A DNA stretch of 64,000 nucleotides from Pseudoscleropodium purum (GCA_963969395.1 OZ017802.1:4528501-4592500); one strand, 5' to 3'; numbered from the stretch's first letter, positions 24,127-38,440 are shown. Program-made: numbers and translations. The notes: generated by a model from the letters alone, not told the origin.

Positions 24127-24975
24127 TTAAAATAGTCAAGTTGTGAATCCACCGTCCACAATGGCATTTCATGACTCTCTCTTAAAAAAATGGAAATAAA
24201 TTTTGCTACAAAAATGAGGTTAATGAGCTGATTTTGAAGCAATTCTTGACCTTATAAAGTATAAACACATAATCAAATCTAAGGCATGCCTGTTTTCCTC
24301 CAAAGATTTTTCATTGGCTTCTTCGGAGACCTTTGGGGACCTCCATCATTGGAGTAGGACAGAGGTTTCGGACATAAGTGGTGAAACTAGTTAGGGTAAA
24401 CCTACCTAAGACTGTCCAAATGGGAGCCAACCCATCACAAGAAAAATTGTACTAATGGTGTACATTCAAGTTTTTGAAATGTACATCATTAGAATATTTC
24501 AGCTCGTATCAACTCACTGTGAATACGAGCAATATAGTATTAATAATTTCATCATTTATTTTGTCTTTGTGAAAATGAAAAACCCAAAAAGTTATTAGTG
24601 CAAAAACTTTGATGCTGTTTTGAGTAATGAAACACAACAGGTTAGAGTTAAGTATAAAGTTTTCTTGAATTTGTAACATGAGTGTTAACTTAAAGAAAGC
24701 CATTTAACTAAGAAAAGTAAAGAAAAAGCAATCATCACCAAACTCCAATTTGGGTGTTCAAGGAGTGTTATCTTGTGTTTTTTTCTAACTAAAGCTCTTG
24801 GTCTTTCATTTCACATATTATAGGATTAATTCTATTATGACTTTACCTGATATTTTTTGAATATGATAGCATCAAGCTAGAAATTGAGTTTTTTAAAGTT
24901 TAGGGCCAACTTTGAAAGTAAACATTAATTTTAGGCTTGTAAACATTCAGGCTACTAAAAACTTTGAAAGTCTTT

Positions 24976-25679
24976 GGTAAAACCACCCATTGTTGACTAG
25001 AGACCCATCTCCAACTTAAAGGGTGCACTATTTCCAACCAAGGCTAAAATAAATGTTCAACCAGAGCTTTAATGTTTTGTTTTTTTTTTTCAAAGTTTAG
25101 ATTAATCAAATCTTGACATATGTCCCAAAGTAGTGAGTGGAAAGAAGTTCTTAAATGATCAAAATTAGAATATTCTACATATCAGCTATAAATTGCAGGG
25201 TTGACAGGACGGTCGGACGTCCGGGACGTCTGAACGCGGACGTTGTGTCCACAGCGTCCACCCCATCCGCCTGTTCGCCCATCCGCCCTGTCCACCCCGA
25301 TACAGCCGTCCGCCCGGTTACGACCGTTCGATCGACACGCGGACTAATCTGGTCCGCATGATCTGGGCATCCGCCTCGGGCCGTCCGCCCCGCTCGTCCG
25401 CCTTCCAACGGCGGGAAGGACGCTGCGTCCGTTGGCGTCCGAACATCCAGGTTATGAACGCCTTTTTCGAGCAGACGTAGAGATTTGTCAACCCTGATAA
25501 ATTGGGACCAATTGTCTACTTCCAAAATTCATAGTAATTTGAATTCAAAGAATGAAATAAAAAAAATTTGGCAATCCCTATGATTCCTATCTTCCTACGT
25601 GCCAAAGAATTTACATTGCCTTCTACTACTCTAGAACATGCGCAAATTGCTTAAGTGGGTAACAATGGGTAGTTTAACC
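24976..25679. mobile_element. TIR element GGTAAAACCACCCATTG, interrupted copy
   Basis: The ends are inverted: GGTAAAACCACCCATTGTT on the left and the complement of GGTTAAACTACCCATTGTT on the right. It is split by the GC-rich hAT-like element at 25196-25496. Without the insertion and its 8-bp duplication the element is 395 bp and aligns along its length, in reverse, with the uninterrupted copy at about 58217-58570. No coding capacity and no resolved target duplication of its own. Confidence 0.85.
25196..25496. mobile_element. hAT-like MITE, GC-rich GGACG-dense, copy 1
   Basis: A 301-bp element with perfect 10-bp inverted termini CAGGGTTGAC...GTCAACCCTG. It is flanked by perfect 8-bp direct repeats ATAAATTG at 25188-25195 and 25497-25504. 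An 8-bp duplication with CAGGG-type ends is characteristic of hAT transposons. The interior is strikingly GC- and CpG-rich, with many GGACG/CGTCC pentamers, against roughly 30% GC surroundings. It has no transposase and is non-autonomous. Confidence 0.95.
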
Positions 25680-28600
25680 ATACCTTACAAGCCCAAAATT
25701 CAAAGTTGTGGCATTGATTTTTTAATTGAACATGACATAGTATTTTCAGTATTGTAGTCACATAGAACCATGTTTGCACTATGATGCATTGTATGATATT
25801 TGTAGATAGTAGGTACCATATATGTTAGTACAGTGCTCGTGGAGGTTGTAGCACATTTAGAGAGATAAAAACTCACTAAGTTTTGAAATATACACCACTA
25901 ACATAATTTAGCCCACAATGGGTTTGTTCCTATTTAGCTTGGAATGGGGTAGCTAACCTTAATAGCATGATGATATATTGATGAAATGAGACCTCCATAA
26001 TGACATTAATTTATACATTTTGGCACTATGTTTACTAAAAAGATTTAAAGTTTTTTTTAATGTGACTTCATTACATAAAATAGTGAAATTAGATTGCTTT
26101 CCAAATCAGTTTGCCTTACTTGAGATTAATCATGTCATGGATCAATGCTTGTTAACACAAAGACACATGCAACTTTGTAAATTGAGCCTTGAAGTGGTGT
26201 ACTAATCTATGCCATATACATAGCTCTAGATTGAATGCATCATTGTATAGTAGTAGTAAATATTTATGTAGTGTGGATTGCCAAGAAATTAGTATGTGAC
26301 AACCTAATTTCACTATTTTGTATATACCTCCTACAAAGAGCATCTGCACAAGATTCATGCTAATCAGGCTTGATCAAAATATTCCAACCCTTGCATGCCA
26401 AAGTTGCTAGCACTGATTTTTGGCGTATCTTGGTTGTAAAGGTTTTATCCCCCTAAATATTAGTGATAAAAATCTTCAGAAGTGGTTCTTCCAAAAATTA
26501 AACTTGGCACAAAATCCTACTATGTTGCTCATCACCTTGCCCATGCCTACCAAACTCGGATGCAATGTTGAGGTCTTACCATTCCAATTTTGACTCATTG
26601 GACAAACAATCATAGTGGCATGAAGAATCATAGCCTTGGTTGTAGGAATAGTAGCCCAAACATTGTTGAGTGAGTTGGATATTCTACTCAAAAGTGGTGG
26701 GATTTGGCAAGTAGACTCATCAAGAGCTTGAATTGAGCTTATTATGAGGCTTTTGGTATATCAAATTTGTTGAGCAAGGGTGTGGATGCTCTTAGTCTAT
26801 TAGACTATAGCAAGTGGATGACTGCCATGTTTCCAAGAAAATTGCCAAGAAAATTCTTGTACATTTTTAAGGCACCATATTTGTAGAATATCAAGATTTT
26901 TATACATGCTTGTCGGTGTCTTATGGGATTATCCTACATAAGGACAAATTACAAGAAAATTTCCATAGGAACTAAAGAAAATCTTCTTAATTGTTCTCTA
27001 TTTCATGTAAAAAATGACAATGTAAGATTTTTGGGTTTAAGGTCCTTTTGTCTATCATGCATTTGGTTCTACCTTTTGTATTCATGGAAATAGGTCCTTA
27101 TACCCTAAAATCTAGCATTATCATTCCTTTTCCTATATTTTATTCCATTAACAAGAACACCCTTTAAAATAGAAGGTTGAGTTAAAAAAAGTAGCATGGA
27201 CAAATAGGTAATCTAGGTCCTATTTTAAATCTTTGTAATGCCAATTCCAACTAGTATTTGGGGAAATATAATGGCTAGTCCAAAATTAGCTTGAGCAATT
27301 GAGAAAAAATAGTTGCAATTTGAAAATATGGGCAAAAGAATTGGTGATAAAATCTATAGGATTTCTATTTAGAGTAAAAAATCAAAGAAAATAACTAGAC
27401 TTGATACTTGAAAAAAAGGTTTAATATGGATTTAAAAAAATAGTCGATAAAACTCCAAAAAGACCATAAACATTGATTCCAACTACAATAGATTTTGATA
27501 AATAAATTTAAAACATCCCCACCAATATTCTTTTTTTGGAATTGTAGCGCTACAATAAAGGTCTGTGTGCCCTCCCACAAAGGTGAATTTTGGGAGGGAG
27601 CTAAGCACAGTGGCTTACAAGATTGACAATTTGTTGATAAATTGCTAGAAAAAGAAACCCTGATCCCCACTACGGTACTCCTAAAGGTGCAAATTGGATG
27701 ACTCGCCGAGATGGACAAGGGTCAATGCTCTAAGGCGAATATAGGAAGGCCAAAAAATTAGTTGACCGCTACTAAATTTGAAGATTGCATAGCCAATTCA
27801 CAAGTCTTGCAAGTGACACGCTATACCTCTAAATGTTCTTTTGATTCTAATTCTAAAGTAAAGCTCCCTGAGCTAGCCAATAAGCTCCTAATCCTCTAGC
27901 TAGGCATAGCAAACTAATTCTAAGATCATAGAATCAAATGTACATTTCTAATACACTAAATATTAGTAGACAATTTTTGCATCAAGAAAATTTTTGTTGA
28001 CAAAATGTAGGATATGAGTCCCATTTTTATCACTTAAGACTTATAATTTTTTTTAATTTCTTATAGTTTTGAGTGTGGTTTATGTATAAAAAGATCTAAA
28101 TAGAGTGTTAGACCAAAATAGGTATTGCACATACCTATATAGCTTTTATCCCTATTAGACCTAGTTTTTCCTAATAACACCCAAATTCAACTTAGAAATA
28201 GGATAGAAACCGACGTATTAAAAATATTAAGTTTGTTAATAGAAATTGTCCGATACTTTAAACCTATTGTGCAATCAGATACAAACTAGCTAATTTATTC
28301 CAAAAAAACTATGTAAAAATCCTAAGGTAGATTTTCAAAAATAGGTTTCAATTTTCTCATTCCATTGACGAAATAGTAGAAACCCCAAATGTTAGCCTAT
28401 AGGTGAAGAAACTTAAATGGAGTGAGAAAAGCATCTACAACCTAGGTATGGTGATTTGAAGTGAGAGTCGTGCTAGGAGTCCAACGACGCAATCGCTTTG
28501 CCAAGATTCTCTTTTGTGTGAAAGATTTTTGTTTATAAAAAATTAAAAGAGATAGCAAAATTTTGTGCTCTTTTCTTGCATATGTAAGGTAAGAATATGA

Positions 28601-31347
28601 ACTTGCACATCTTTTGTGGAATTCTATGAAAAAATCCTTAAAAAATTCGGAATTTTCTAATAGTTAGATGATATTTCTTTGGACGGTCAACTACCAAAAT
28701 CTAGAAAGGGAATTTCATAGAAATTATCTTGGGTGTGATAAAATCTCATTAAAAATTTATATAATTTCTTTTATGTTAATAAAACGCCTCAATAAATTTT
28801 TTGACATTTTAATAGCATGAAGTGCCAAAACTAGCAACATCCTCCAAAACTAGCAACTTTTTAGAACATTTGTGAAGTTGACTAGCATATCAAGACTTTA
28901 GGAGCACATGACGTCAGAATAAAATAAGCATAAGGTCTTTTCTTGCTTTCTTGGATTTACATAAGAGCCTAGGCTACTTAGATTTGGCAGAAAAGGTAAA
29001 TTCCAAAATTTAAATTTTTACCCCTTTTGGGGTTTCTAGCCATTGCTAGGATTCTTTGAGATTTTGGAACATGAATATGGGTGAGGGGTCTAATGCTTTA
29101 AGAATGATCTTATAAAGCTAATGGTACAATCTGTTTGTGATTTGGAGTTAACTTCCAAAAGTTAGAGTTTAGATTTAGAGTAAAAAGTTAAAACTTGTAG
29201 ATTAAGATGAAAATCTTAGTTGATAAAATTACCACGAGGAAATGAGAGGAGATGAGTGCCCTTGAAAGAATATAATAGGGTACTCATTCTTCTATGAATT
29301 CCATTCTTTGGTTTGTTTTTTAGCTTTTCTATACAATTTGGATTCATTTAGTTAAATATTTGGCCATTGCGTGCCAAAGTTGTGTTATTAGAGCATTTTT
29401 AGCTCCATTTTTGGTATTTTTCAAGCTCTTTTTGAAAGACATTGGGGTCCCTTCAAAATTTGCCTTGTTTGCATGAGTTTGGAGTCCTTGTACTAACCCT
29501 AGAGAGTTTCCTCTCCGTACCTTAGCGATGCTACTTAGAGGTGTCTCTAGTGCTTATTATTGTGTTTGAAACTTCATTTATGTGTTTGTTAGACTTGTCG
29601 TAGTGTTTACGTATTTTTAGTGGTTTTCAAAAACACGATGGAGCTCTAGTTGTAAGTCATTAGAATTTAGGTGTATTTCAAAAATATAGCGAAGCTTTGG
29701 CTATAAATCTTAGAATTGAAGGAATTAGGTGAAAATCCTTGAAATCCATTTTGAACCCTTAAAATTTAGATAGAATAATAATTGACTTAGAGGATATCAA
29801 AGGTCAATTATTGCTTAGAAGTTGGTGAAATTATTTAGTAGTTCAAAGTCAACCCTTGACACTAAATTAATTGAGAAGACTAGTGAAAAAAGAAAAGAGG
29901 AGAAGATAAAAAATAAAGATGAAAATTTGAAAGATTGAAAAGTTGACATTGTATTTTTTACTCCCTTTTAGCTCTGAACAAAAAATATCAAATAGTCTTG
30001 AATGATGACAAATGATGGAGAATTCAAAGTATATGACTACTTCAACAATGGTGCTAATTTTGAGACCATAAGTCACTAATTTTCCCCTCCTCTTTTTAAT
30101 TATTAAAATTAGCCTTTTAAAAACGTAGCCAAACTACAAATGTAATTCAAAGTGTTAATAATAGGTGTTTGTCAAGAAGTAGATAGATAGAGTTGTAGAT
30201 CTTAGTCAAAAGTTTCCAAAACCGTATTACACTTAAAAATTGGAGGTAAATTAATAACATATTTATGGATGAAGTTTAGAGGTGGAAGTGGATTAAAGTT
30301 AGTTAAAATTATCCAATAAGGATGAAATCTGAAACTTAGAAAGTAATAAAAATAAGAAAGATAAAAGTGAAAACCAAAGATAATTTCAAGTTGTAGTGTG
30401 GTAGAAAAGCGTGGATGGAGTTTTAGAGGCCTCTTCCAAGGAAAACTTCATTCGTTCATAACTGCCATTGGAAAAATCGAATAAAAATGAGTTATATATA
30501 TTTTTTAAATGGCGTAGGCTCTTCCTTCACTTTAAAAATTTAAATTTAAATTGTTTTCACTTTTAGTCTAAAACCACTATAGCTTAGGTTAGGGATAATT
30601 AATATAAATTGTAATTAAGTTCTTGGTTAATTTGCAAAGTAGACATGTTTAATAGTTAGGAAGAGATCCATTGTTTAAAAAGCATAGTGGATTGACATTA
30701 GACACTCCAAGGGCAAATTTAATCAAAACTTACAGAATTTGGTTGTGTTTTTTATTACCAAGGGTAGGTAAATAAGTGCTCAGAGATAGCTTCATTGACA
30801 TTTAATAAGAAGCTTGAATGAAAATTTTGTTTTATAATGAAATTCATTATTTACCACGAATCCTCAAAGGATATAACATAATTTGAAGATGAGAGCTTGA
30901 TTGCTCATTGTCAAAATTTAGGAATTGTGTTTGAAGTAAAGTTTTAAACCTCATTTGGGTATAGTAAAATGATTTTTTCCAAAAAAATTTGTGAAATAAA
31001 AAATGGTGAATTTCATCTCCAAAAATTTGTTTGAGATTTAGATCCACCAATTAAAAGTTATGGACAACATCTAAAGAAGATGTTTGAAAATTGTAAAAGA
31101 AAATTTCTTTCCAACCCCTCTCTGAAATTTATCCATAATTTTTTGTTGGAACTTTCAAATCCCAATTGGATTATTAGAGATAAAATTTACCTTGATTTTA
31201 CAACTTTTCTTTGTCCAAAATTTAAAAAAATGTTATTCTATTATGTCCAAATGAGGTCTGAAATTCTTTTCTAAACACAATTCTTACTTTTGATTTAATG
31301 ATAAGTGGTTGAACTCCTCCTAATTCTAATTTATATATCCCAAATAG
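25680..31347. other. AT-rich intergenic DNA, no gene seen
   Basis: About 5.7 kb of AT-rich sequence. No frame resembles a known protein, and no tRNA, rRNA or clear element boundary was recognised. Confidence 0.5.
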
Positions 31348-31370
31348 ATTGTTCTACCTCCTACCACCAC
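31348..31370. repeat. Single end of GGTAGGAGGTAGAACAA family
   Basis: This 23-bp block is the complement of GTGGTGGTAGGAGGTAGAAC plus AAT, matching the terminal repeat of the element at 41185-41293. No inverted partner is recognised nearby, so this is a solo or truncated end. Confidence 0.6.
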
Positions 31371-31963
31371 ACATATATATAAATATATTTTTTTAACAAA
31401 TCATAGTAAGTTGATGATGAATTTAAAACTACATGAGATAGATCTCAAAAGATTGAAAACTAATCCTTAAAGGACAAAGGAATGACCTTGGAAATCATCC
31501 TTTTTCATTACCATGTGAATCATTGGCTTAAAATATTGCAAAAGTATTCATCAGAAGTCAAATTATTTTTAGAAGATCTCTTTTTTCACAATAAGATTCC
31601 AAAGAAGCAAACGTATTGTCAGCCTTGCTTGTATCGTGCATCTTGGCATGCCATGTGGCACACTTAAATCTCCATGAAGAATTGGAAGTTGGAATTTCTC
31701 CTCTAAATTCTTTCTAGCAAGACAATTTTGCTAGAGATATATTTAATAGTGAGGATCTAAATGATATGCCAAGGTTTTCATGTTTTTTACAATATGGATT
31801 AGGTATTCATTCACTTGCATTTGTAAGCAGTTTTTCTTTTCTTTTGAAGAATAAAAAAACAACAGTGCATAAAATTGCTTATATTATATACTGGTGACTA
31901 TGCTCAATTGTAGTTAGTGACAACTAGTATGATCTTGTGCTGTTGCTGCAATTAAAAGAAAAA

Positions 31964-31982
31964 ATTAATTAATTAATTAATT
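31964..31982. repeat. ATTA microsatellite
   Basis: A short AATT/ATTA run in AT-rich DNA. Confidence 0.6.
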
Positions 31983-33517
31983 ATTTTAATTCATAATTTT
32001 TTTGAAATTCATAATTTTTCATGTCGCAGGTTTGTAATATAAATTTTTTCTACTCATCAAAATTCAAGGAATACTAATGTAAGGGGGTAAATCCTAAAAA
32101 AAGGTCAATAAAACTAACATTTGTGTGACTAAAGTCACTTGATTTGTATTTTGGATACTTGTGTGTGTATTTTTGGGATTGGTTCAAAGGAAGAAATCCA
32201 AGTATCTACTTTTAAAGTCAATTTTCAAAGTCCAAATTCCAATACTATAATATAGACCCAATGTATGGCATCTCCATTTTGCCTATTATTTTACAATGAG
32301 GTCAATTATTCTAGTCAAAAGTTTAAATTTAGTCAAATCATCTTATACAATGAATGTTCTAGGATCTAATCAATCTCAAAATAATACTTTGAATATTGTA
32401 CAAATAATTCATTAATTATTCTTTTTAGGTGTTTGGGTCGATTGGTCTAGTAGGTGCTCGCCATGAACAAAACTAAATGCAAAATGCCTAAGTTTGTCAA
32501 TTCTATGTCAAATTGTCCCAGTTCATGCAATGTATGGTGAATTTATGTGTTATACCCAAATTTTATCTTTTATCTTAAGTTTAAATTCTCCCATATTTTT
32601 AGGTCAAATGGTTAGGTCAAATGGTTAGGTCAAATTGTCTAATTTTATATTGGTTAATTCTCTAAATTCCATATACAAAACATTGGAATAAATTACAAAT
32701 TGTTATACATATAAATCCCAAGACCAAGCATTAAAATTTTATGAAGGAATAAACAAGAGACCTATAACTATACTCTAAATCCTAAAACTATAGAAATCAG
32801 TCCTATAGTTGTGGTGCCACACCCTATTGCCATGGAAATTCCTAATTTGCTTCTTCGTTGCCTACAATAAGTTCAACAAATTTCAAAAACTAGATTATGA
32901 ATTGTTTCTTGAATTTGATGATTGTAATGATTAAATCGATCAATCAATTATATTCAATAAATAATTCACAACAATTTGCATTGATCAATTTGCCACTTAT
33001 AATAAAAAATTAAAATAAAATTTGGTTTGTTTCTACGTATGTTGTCGTATTGAAAGTATTTGCCTCAGGAAATCACAAAAATTTTGGTTACGACCAAAAA
33101 TAGCTTGGGAATGAAGGAAGTCGTAAAATGATAAAAACAAATGAACTCGTCACTCGCAGATTCACCCTACTAACAACCAACAAAGTAATCTAGAAGATGA
33201 ATATAAATGAACTCATCACAACAAATTCATTCACTAAATTATTATGGTTCAAAATTGAAAGTCGTAGTTGTGTTGAATTTTTTAACTTCAACATTAAATC
33301 TTCTAAACCACTGTCAAACTGCTATCCATTGATTTGTTATGTATTGGCTGGCTTTAAGTGGGTATACGGTTTAAGGTGTGTAATAAAATCCTACGGCTCT
33401 GAATGGATAAAATGGGATGGTCAGACTATGAGCTAAACCATTCGAAAGATTGATTCCTAAACTTTTAAACTTTTGGTAACCAAATTTAAGAATCAAATTT
33501 CACCATAAAAACAAGCA
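31983..33517. other. AT-rich intergenic DNA with a small 13-bp tandem repeat
   Basis: No gene is seen. At about 32601-32637 a unit of about 13 bp (GGTCAAATGGTTA) is repeated three times. Confidence 0.5.
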
Positions 33518-33597
33518 AGTCTCGACTATGTGGGTCATTAATTCCACTTCATCACCTAGTCTTGACCATATGGGCAATTAATCCCACTTTATCATCT
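33518..33597. repeat. Two-copy tandem repeat, 40-bp period
   Basis: AGTCTCGACTATGTGGG... and AGTCTTGACCATATGGG... are consecutive diverged copies of a 40-bp unit, each ending in a CACTT-ATCA-CT string. Confidence 0.75.
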
Positions 33598-36500
33598 ATG
33601 ATACAAAATGAGTCTAATATTAGTGTAACTCAAACCGCTCGCAACAATAAATTTTATAAAGCCATAGGCTATACACACAAATTCCAAATAAAATGAGTGA
33701 TATTTTTATGGAAAGCTAACACAATTTTCTACATTCCCTCTAAATTTCCTTACAAACTAAGAATATATCCATCTTTTATGGTTGGTCGAAGTCTCTACCT
33801 TTTAATTTCGAAGGCAATAAACCTCCCTCTATTCAAACTAGTACAATTTTTGATTTACAACTTCAAATCAAGCACAATGAGCTTTCAAACATTCAGGTCC
33901 TCCCTAAATTCACAACGAGAAAGAAGATGAGTAGTGTTTATTTTTTTCTCCACCTTTTTCTCCACCTTATTTTCACTTTAATTACACAAATAAGTGAGGT
34001 AAACCTTTAACTCACTCTCAAAACTACAACATCAAAAATTGAACATTTATTTAACCCTATAACTATCTCTTTATTTTTTTCTTTGAAAAAAATTCATTTC
34101 AAATTTATTTAAAAAACAAACTATTTGAATATTTCCCTTATACTATTTCACAAATACAAAATTATTATAGGAAATCACCCTAATTATGGAATGAAGAACT
34201 AAAATCTAGTATATATCTAGTAAAAGTAAAAAACTAAAGTTCCAATTGAAACATCATTCCATCTACAAGAATTTGAAAATATGTTTAACAATAGCAGTAA
34301 CATAATCAATACAATCCGCCTTAATTAAAAGATTGATTGGCCCTTCTAACCATCATTGGTTACCATGACTTCCTTCAATGGGCCTCATTATGTAATAATT
34401 CTGTTCATTGTTTATACTTTAAAAACATTTTTCAAATGTGACTTCATGATTGTTTAACTTAACACATTTAACTTGCAACAAAATTACCAATATCAGAGCA
34501 TCACGTTGAAGATTACTTTGCCATTGTTTCTCCATGCGAAGTTGTTTCGGTGGTCAAGACGGCTCAACTTCATTTTCTAGTCACTCATGTAGCAATGAAA
34601 AACTTAATGACAATTGTAGCTGATCTAGCAGTTGCGATAAAAGAAATTTAAATTCACACTCTGATTGAGATTCTTCATCTTGAAACTAAAAAAAAATACC
34701 CTTTAGTTCGACAAAGTATAATTTAAATAAAAAACGAAAAAAAAAAATATCAAATGAGATGAAACTTTCAAGTGAATTCTTCTCTATATAATTGCTTATA
34801 ACGGCAAAGAGAAGGTGTCACCTTGAAGCTACCTCAAATGATGTCATTTTCTTTATAATGTTACAAACATTCAAATCTATTTAAATAATGTGAATATATA
34901 TATATATTCTATATAATGTTTGTATTTGTATCATAACAACGTCGAAATTACCAAATCTCTCAAATTCAATGTTGAATTTCATCAATTCTTGAAATTTATG
35001 GTTGTGGGTACTTGTGGGTTCTTAAAATTGATATTTGGGCAATCAAACGATTATACTCAAAAGAGAAAACACCAACAAATTGGGTTAATGGATTGCGAAC
35101 GACATTTCAAATTTTTTTTTCTTGTTATTGCTACAATAACCTCCGAAGTTGGAATTCTCAATATTTTTGCAAGAATTTGATTGCAATTTTTCTAAAGTTT
35201 CCAAGATTGATCACATGAGATCATACATTGATGCAATGTCCACACTCAAGTCAATTTCAATCTTGAAATTGTTCAAAGAATCCAATGTTGATTCCACTAC
35301 AAGCTCTAATTTGAGTTTCTCTATCTTTGAACCAACTTCTCTTTGTCGCACAATTCCGTAGCACCTCCCTTGCAATCAAATTGGCTCTCCATAGCAACTC
35401 TCTTTCCGTAAAAAGTTGGAAACTAAGGCCTATTTGGGCCCATTTCTAGCATAATTTGCCAATACTGTTGATTGTGTGACTATTGTTGATTCTATATTTA
35501 TTTCATCCATTTTACAATCACTTAGCTCCTATGGTGCAAAGTAGTAGGCTATACAAAATTAATTACTTTATAGATTCAAAACAAAGGAAAAATCAAAGCT
35601 TGGACCCCACAACAATTCCATTAGTTTGTATAAAAGGTGATCTTCAAGAGAAGACAAATAACAAAGGATAACTAACCACCACACAATAGGAGTCAACCTT
35701 CTCAAATTCCACTCAATGTTTGAATAGTTTTGATTTCCAAGCATAAATGCATCAACTAGTAGTCTTTGCTAGTATCCACAGTCATTGCACATTGGACATT
35801 CTTAACTTTATATAAATTCAACTATCAATCATTGAAGGTTTAATAAGACATAAAACAAACAAATGCTTGATGTTGAAAGGACAAGTAAATCTAAAACAAT
35901 AGAGAATTTCAAAGATAGTAGATTCAAGTCTCACGTAACCAAGCTTGGTATTACTAGTTGTTTCACTTGCATTATCAAAGTGACATATACTGTAAAAAAT
36001 CTCATTATGGAATCTTAGACGTTAATCCACTACATAAATGGCTAGGGAGAAAACCATTTTGCACTCTTAACCAAGATCAGTACAAGAGAATTTTAACAAG
36101 TAAATAGAGAAAAAACAAGGTATAAGAGGTTATAACATTATGAACAAAGGAAATAGGTACAAAAAGCATATATACTTAGTGATCCTAGGTTGAGGTAGGA
36201 GCCCTAAATATGGACTTCAAAATAAAGAACTTTTCACTAGTCAACTCCAAACTCACTCTTGACATCATTTTGAAAATTGCATCTACTTATGACCTAAAAA
36301 AGATCCTCCATGCATTAATTTCATTAACTTTAGGTATTTATAACTTCAAATAGGACTTCACTAATCTTAAAAACCTATAAAATGTAAATCCCGCAAAGTG
36401 GATCCAACAGCCATTTAATTTCTTGCACTACAAAAAAAAAGCTCAAAAAAGCGGAAGAAACTTAGCAGCCTAGTGACTTTAAGGTAATTGATATGAAGTC

Positions 36501-38278
36501 TTATAATAGTCCAATTCATGGGATCAAGTTTGCCATCAAGGCAAATGACAATCTAACCACATAAATGTGGAAAAGCACTCAATCCATCAACTAGAATGAA
36601 TTGAGCACCACTACTAAAACAACAATTACAAAATATATCAAGTTAATTCAAATAGACAACCAACATTGTGCAATTAAGTTGCAAGCCACGCCTTGTTGGG
36701 CTACAACAACTTATGTTGGCAATAAGCTTTAACCAAATGCTTTCAAGCACAGTCACGTATACTTCAATTCCTTCAACAGTGTAGCGAGCTAGCAAGAAAA
36801 AATGACAAAGGAATTTGGAATACACCTGGCTAATGTGGATGTAGACAACTAGAAAGAGATAGAGTGTGATGAGGTGGGCCCAGGCATGAGCTAGATAGAA
36901 GTTGTATTTCTTACAATGTGCAAAAGTGCACTACCTTGGCTTTATCAGTATGCATCCATAATTTCTAGTTATCACACAATCAATTTTAAGCAATTCCTAA
37001 TCGACATCACTCACATAAATGGCCAAGGAGCATAGTCATCATTTTTAAACTTTAAATAAATAGAGACAAGGAAACAAAATTTGTGCAAGGAGGTAACAAT
37101 ACTTTGACCAAGAAAAAATAGAACGCAAAAGCAAATAGAGTAAGAAAATTTGAGATTGAGGTGAAACCCTAAAAGTAAGAGTTTTGTTGAACCTAAAAAG
37201 TTTTGTCCAACCAACTAACCTCTAAAACTCACCCTCTACACCATCTCTAGGAAACTTATTTTGAAATAAAGAAGGTTCCAACAAACATGACCTATTATTG
37301 TATATTTGTACAACAATTAACCACCGGTTGCAACGTTTACATTATCCAAGAGCTTCTCAAAGTTCAAAAGAGTAACATCTCCCAAAAGTTTTAGCTCAAA
37401 ACTTGTTGGAATATGTAAGAAAGCAGGGTTTCTACAACTATAGGGTTTTGTTTGAAGTTTTCATTCTTCAAAATGCAATATCCAACACATTACGCATTAA
37501 TATTGACTTACTGCTGCAAGAGTTAGAGCACTACAAAAATGACCTTCATCTTAGTGAGAATTGCCCCAATTTGGTCATTGCTATAGCAAAAGAGTGCCAT
37601 TATTTTGTATCTTTTGTCTATCTACCATACACATATTGGTCATAGCGAGCAATGGCTATTAAAGTTGCAAGGTAGTGGAGCAACAACATTGTGAAAAAAA
37701 AAATCCTATGAATTTGAGAGCTTCAACAAAGCAACCCTAGCGACATGACAATGACAAGGAAATGGAAGTAAATAGAAGAGAGTGCAAGAGTGTTCACCTA
37801 GGGATTGTAGGTGCTTTATGTGAGTTGTTGATATTATACAATGAATACATGTGGCCATTAGATGGAAATTTCAATTTGACAGGATATTGAAAAACAAAGT
37901 GAAATTCGACAATATGACAAAGATAAGGTTGAAAACGTGGGTTTTGTCATCTTGGACATTTTCTTGTCAAAAATTTGTCAATTAGGAGGCTTTTTCCTTA
38001 TAGTAAAGATTTGTAGCAAAAGAAACTATGATATAAGAATTTGGCAATTCTAGTTCTACCACAAATAGACTCGGCTTCTTGAAATTAACACTCAATGATG
38101 TTTGAGATAAATTGGAATTGTCTCCTAGAATTCTACAAGATCCATTCTCCATCATGAAGCGAAAATCCAATTGCATAAAGCAATGCAAACAGCTACAATC
38201 AACAACAATGCTTATTGAAGACAAGACAAAATAAAAGCAAGCAAAAAAAACCCATAAATATGCCCTTCCAACTTTTCA
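33598..38278. other. AT-rich intergenic DNA, no gene seen
   Basis: About 4.7 kb. No protein family, RNA gene or bounded element was recognised. Confidence 0.5.
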
Positions 38279-38397
38279 CACTAGTGAGGGCCGGAAAGGG
38301 TCGGTTTTGCCCCGTGCATGGTTACAAGGCTCGCCCTATGGGCTCACCTTATGATTGCTTATAAGGCAGAATTGGCCCTTTCAACCCTTTCTCTAGT
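38279..38397. mobile_element. Short TIR element (CACTAG-type ends)
   Basis: About 119 bp, GC-richer than its flanks. The left arm CTAGTGAGGGCCGGAAAGGG is followed by TCGGTTTTGCC; the right arm is its imperfect complement (GGCAGAATTGGCCCTTT...CTCTAG). The centre contains an imperfect hairpin around GCCCTATGGGC. The first bases read CACTAG, recalling CACTA elements, but no 3-bp duplication is evident, so the class is uncertain. Confidence 0.65.
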
Positions 38398-38440
38398 ACA
38401 AAGTGCTTTGATCATTGTCACTGCATCTACTCCAATATTT

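Noticed and set aside
25175..25525. 116-codon open frame over the GC-rich block
   Set aside because: It lies across the hAT-like element and its flanks, is Pro/Arg/Thr-biased from the GGACG repeats and matches no family. It is a by-product of GC-rich sequence.
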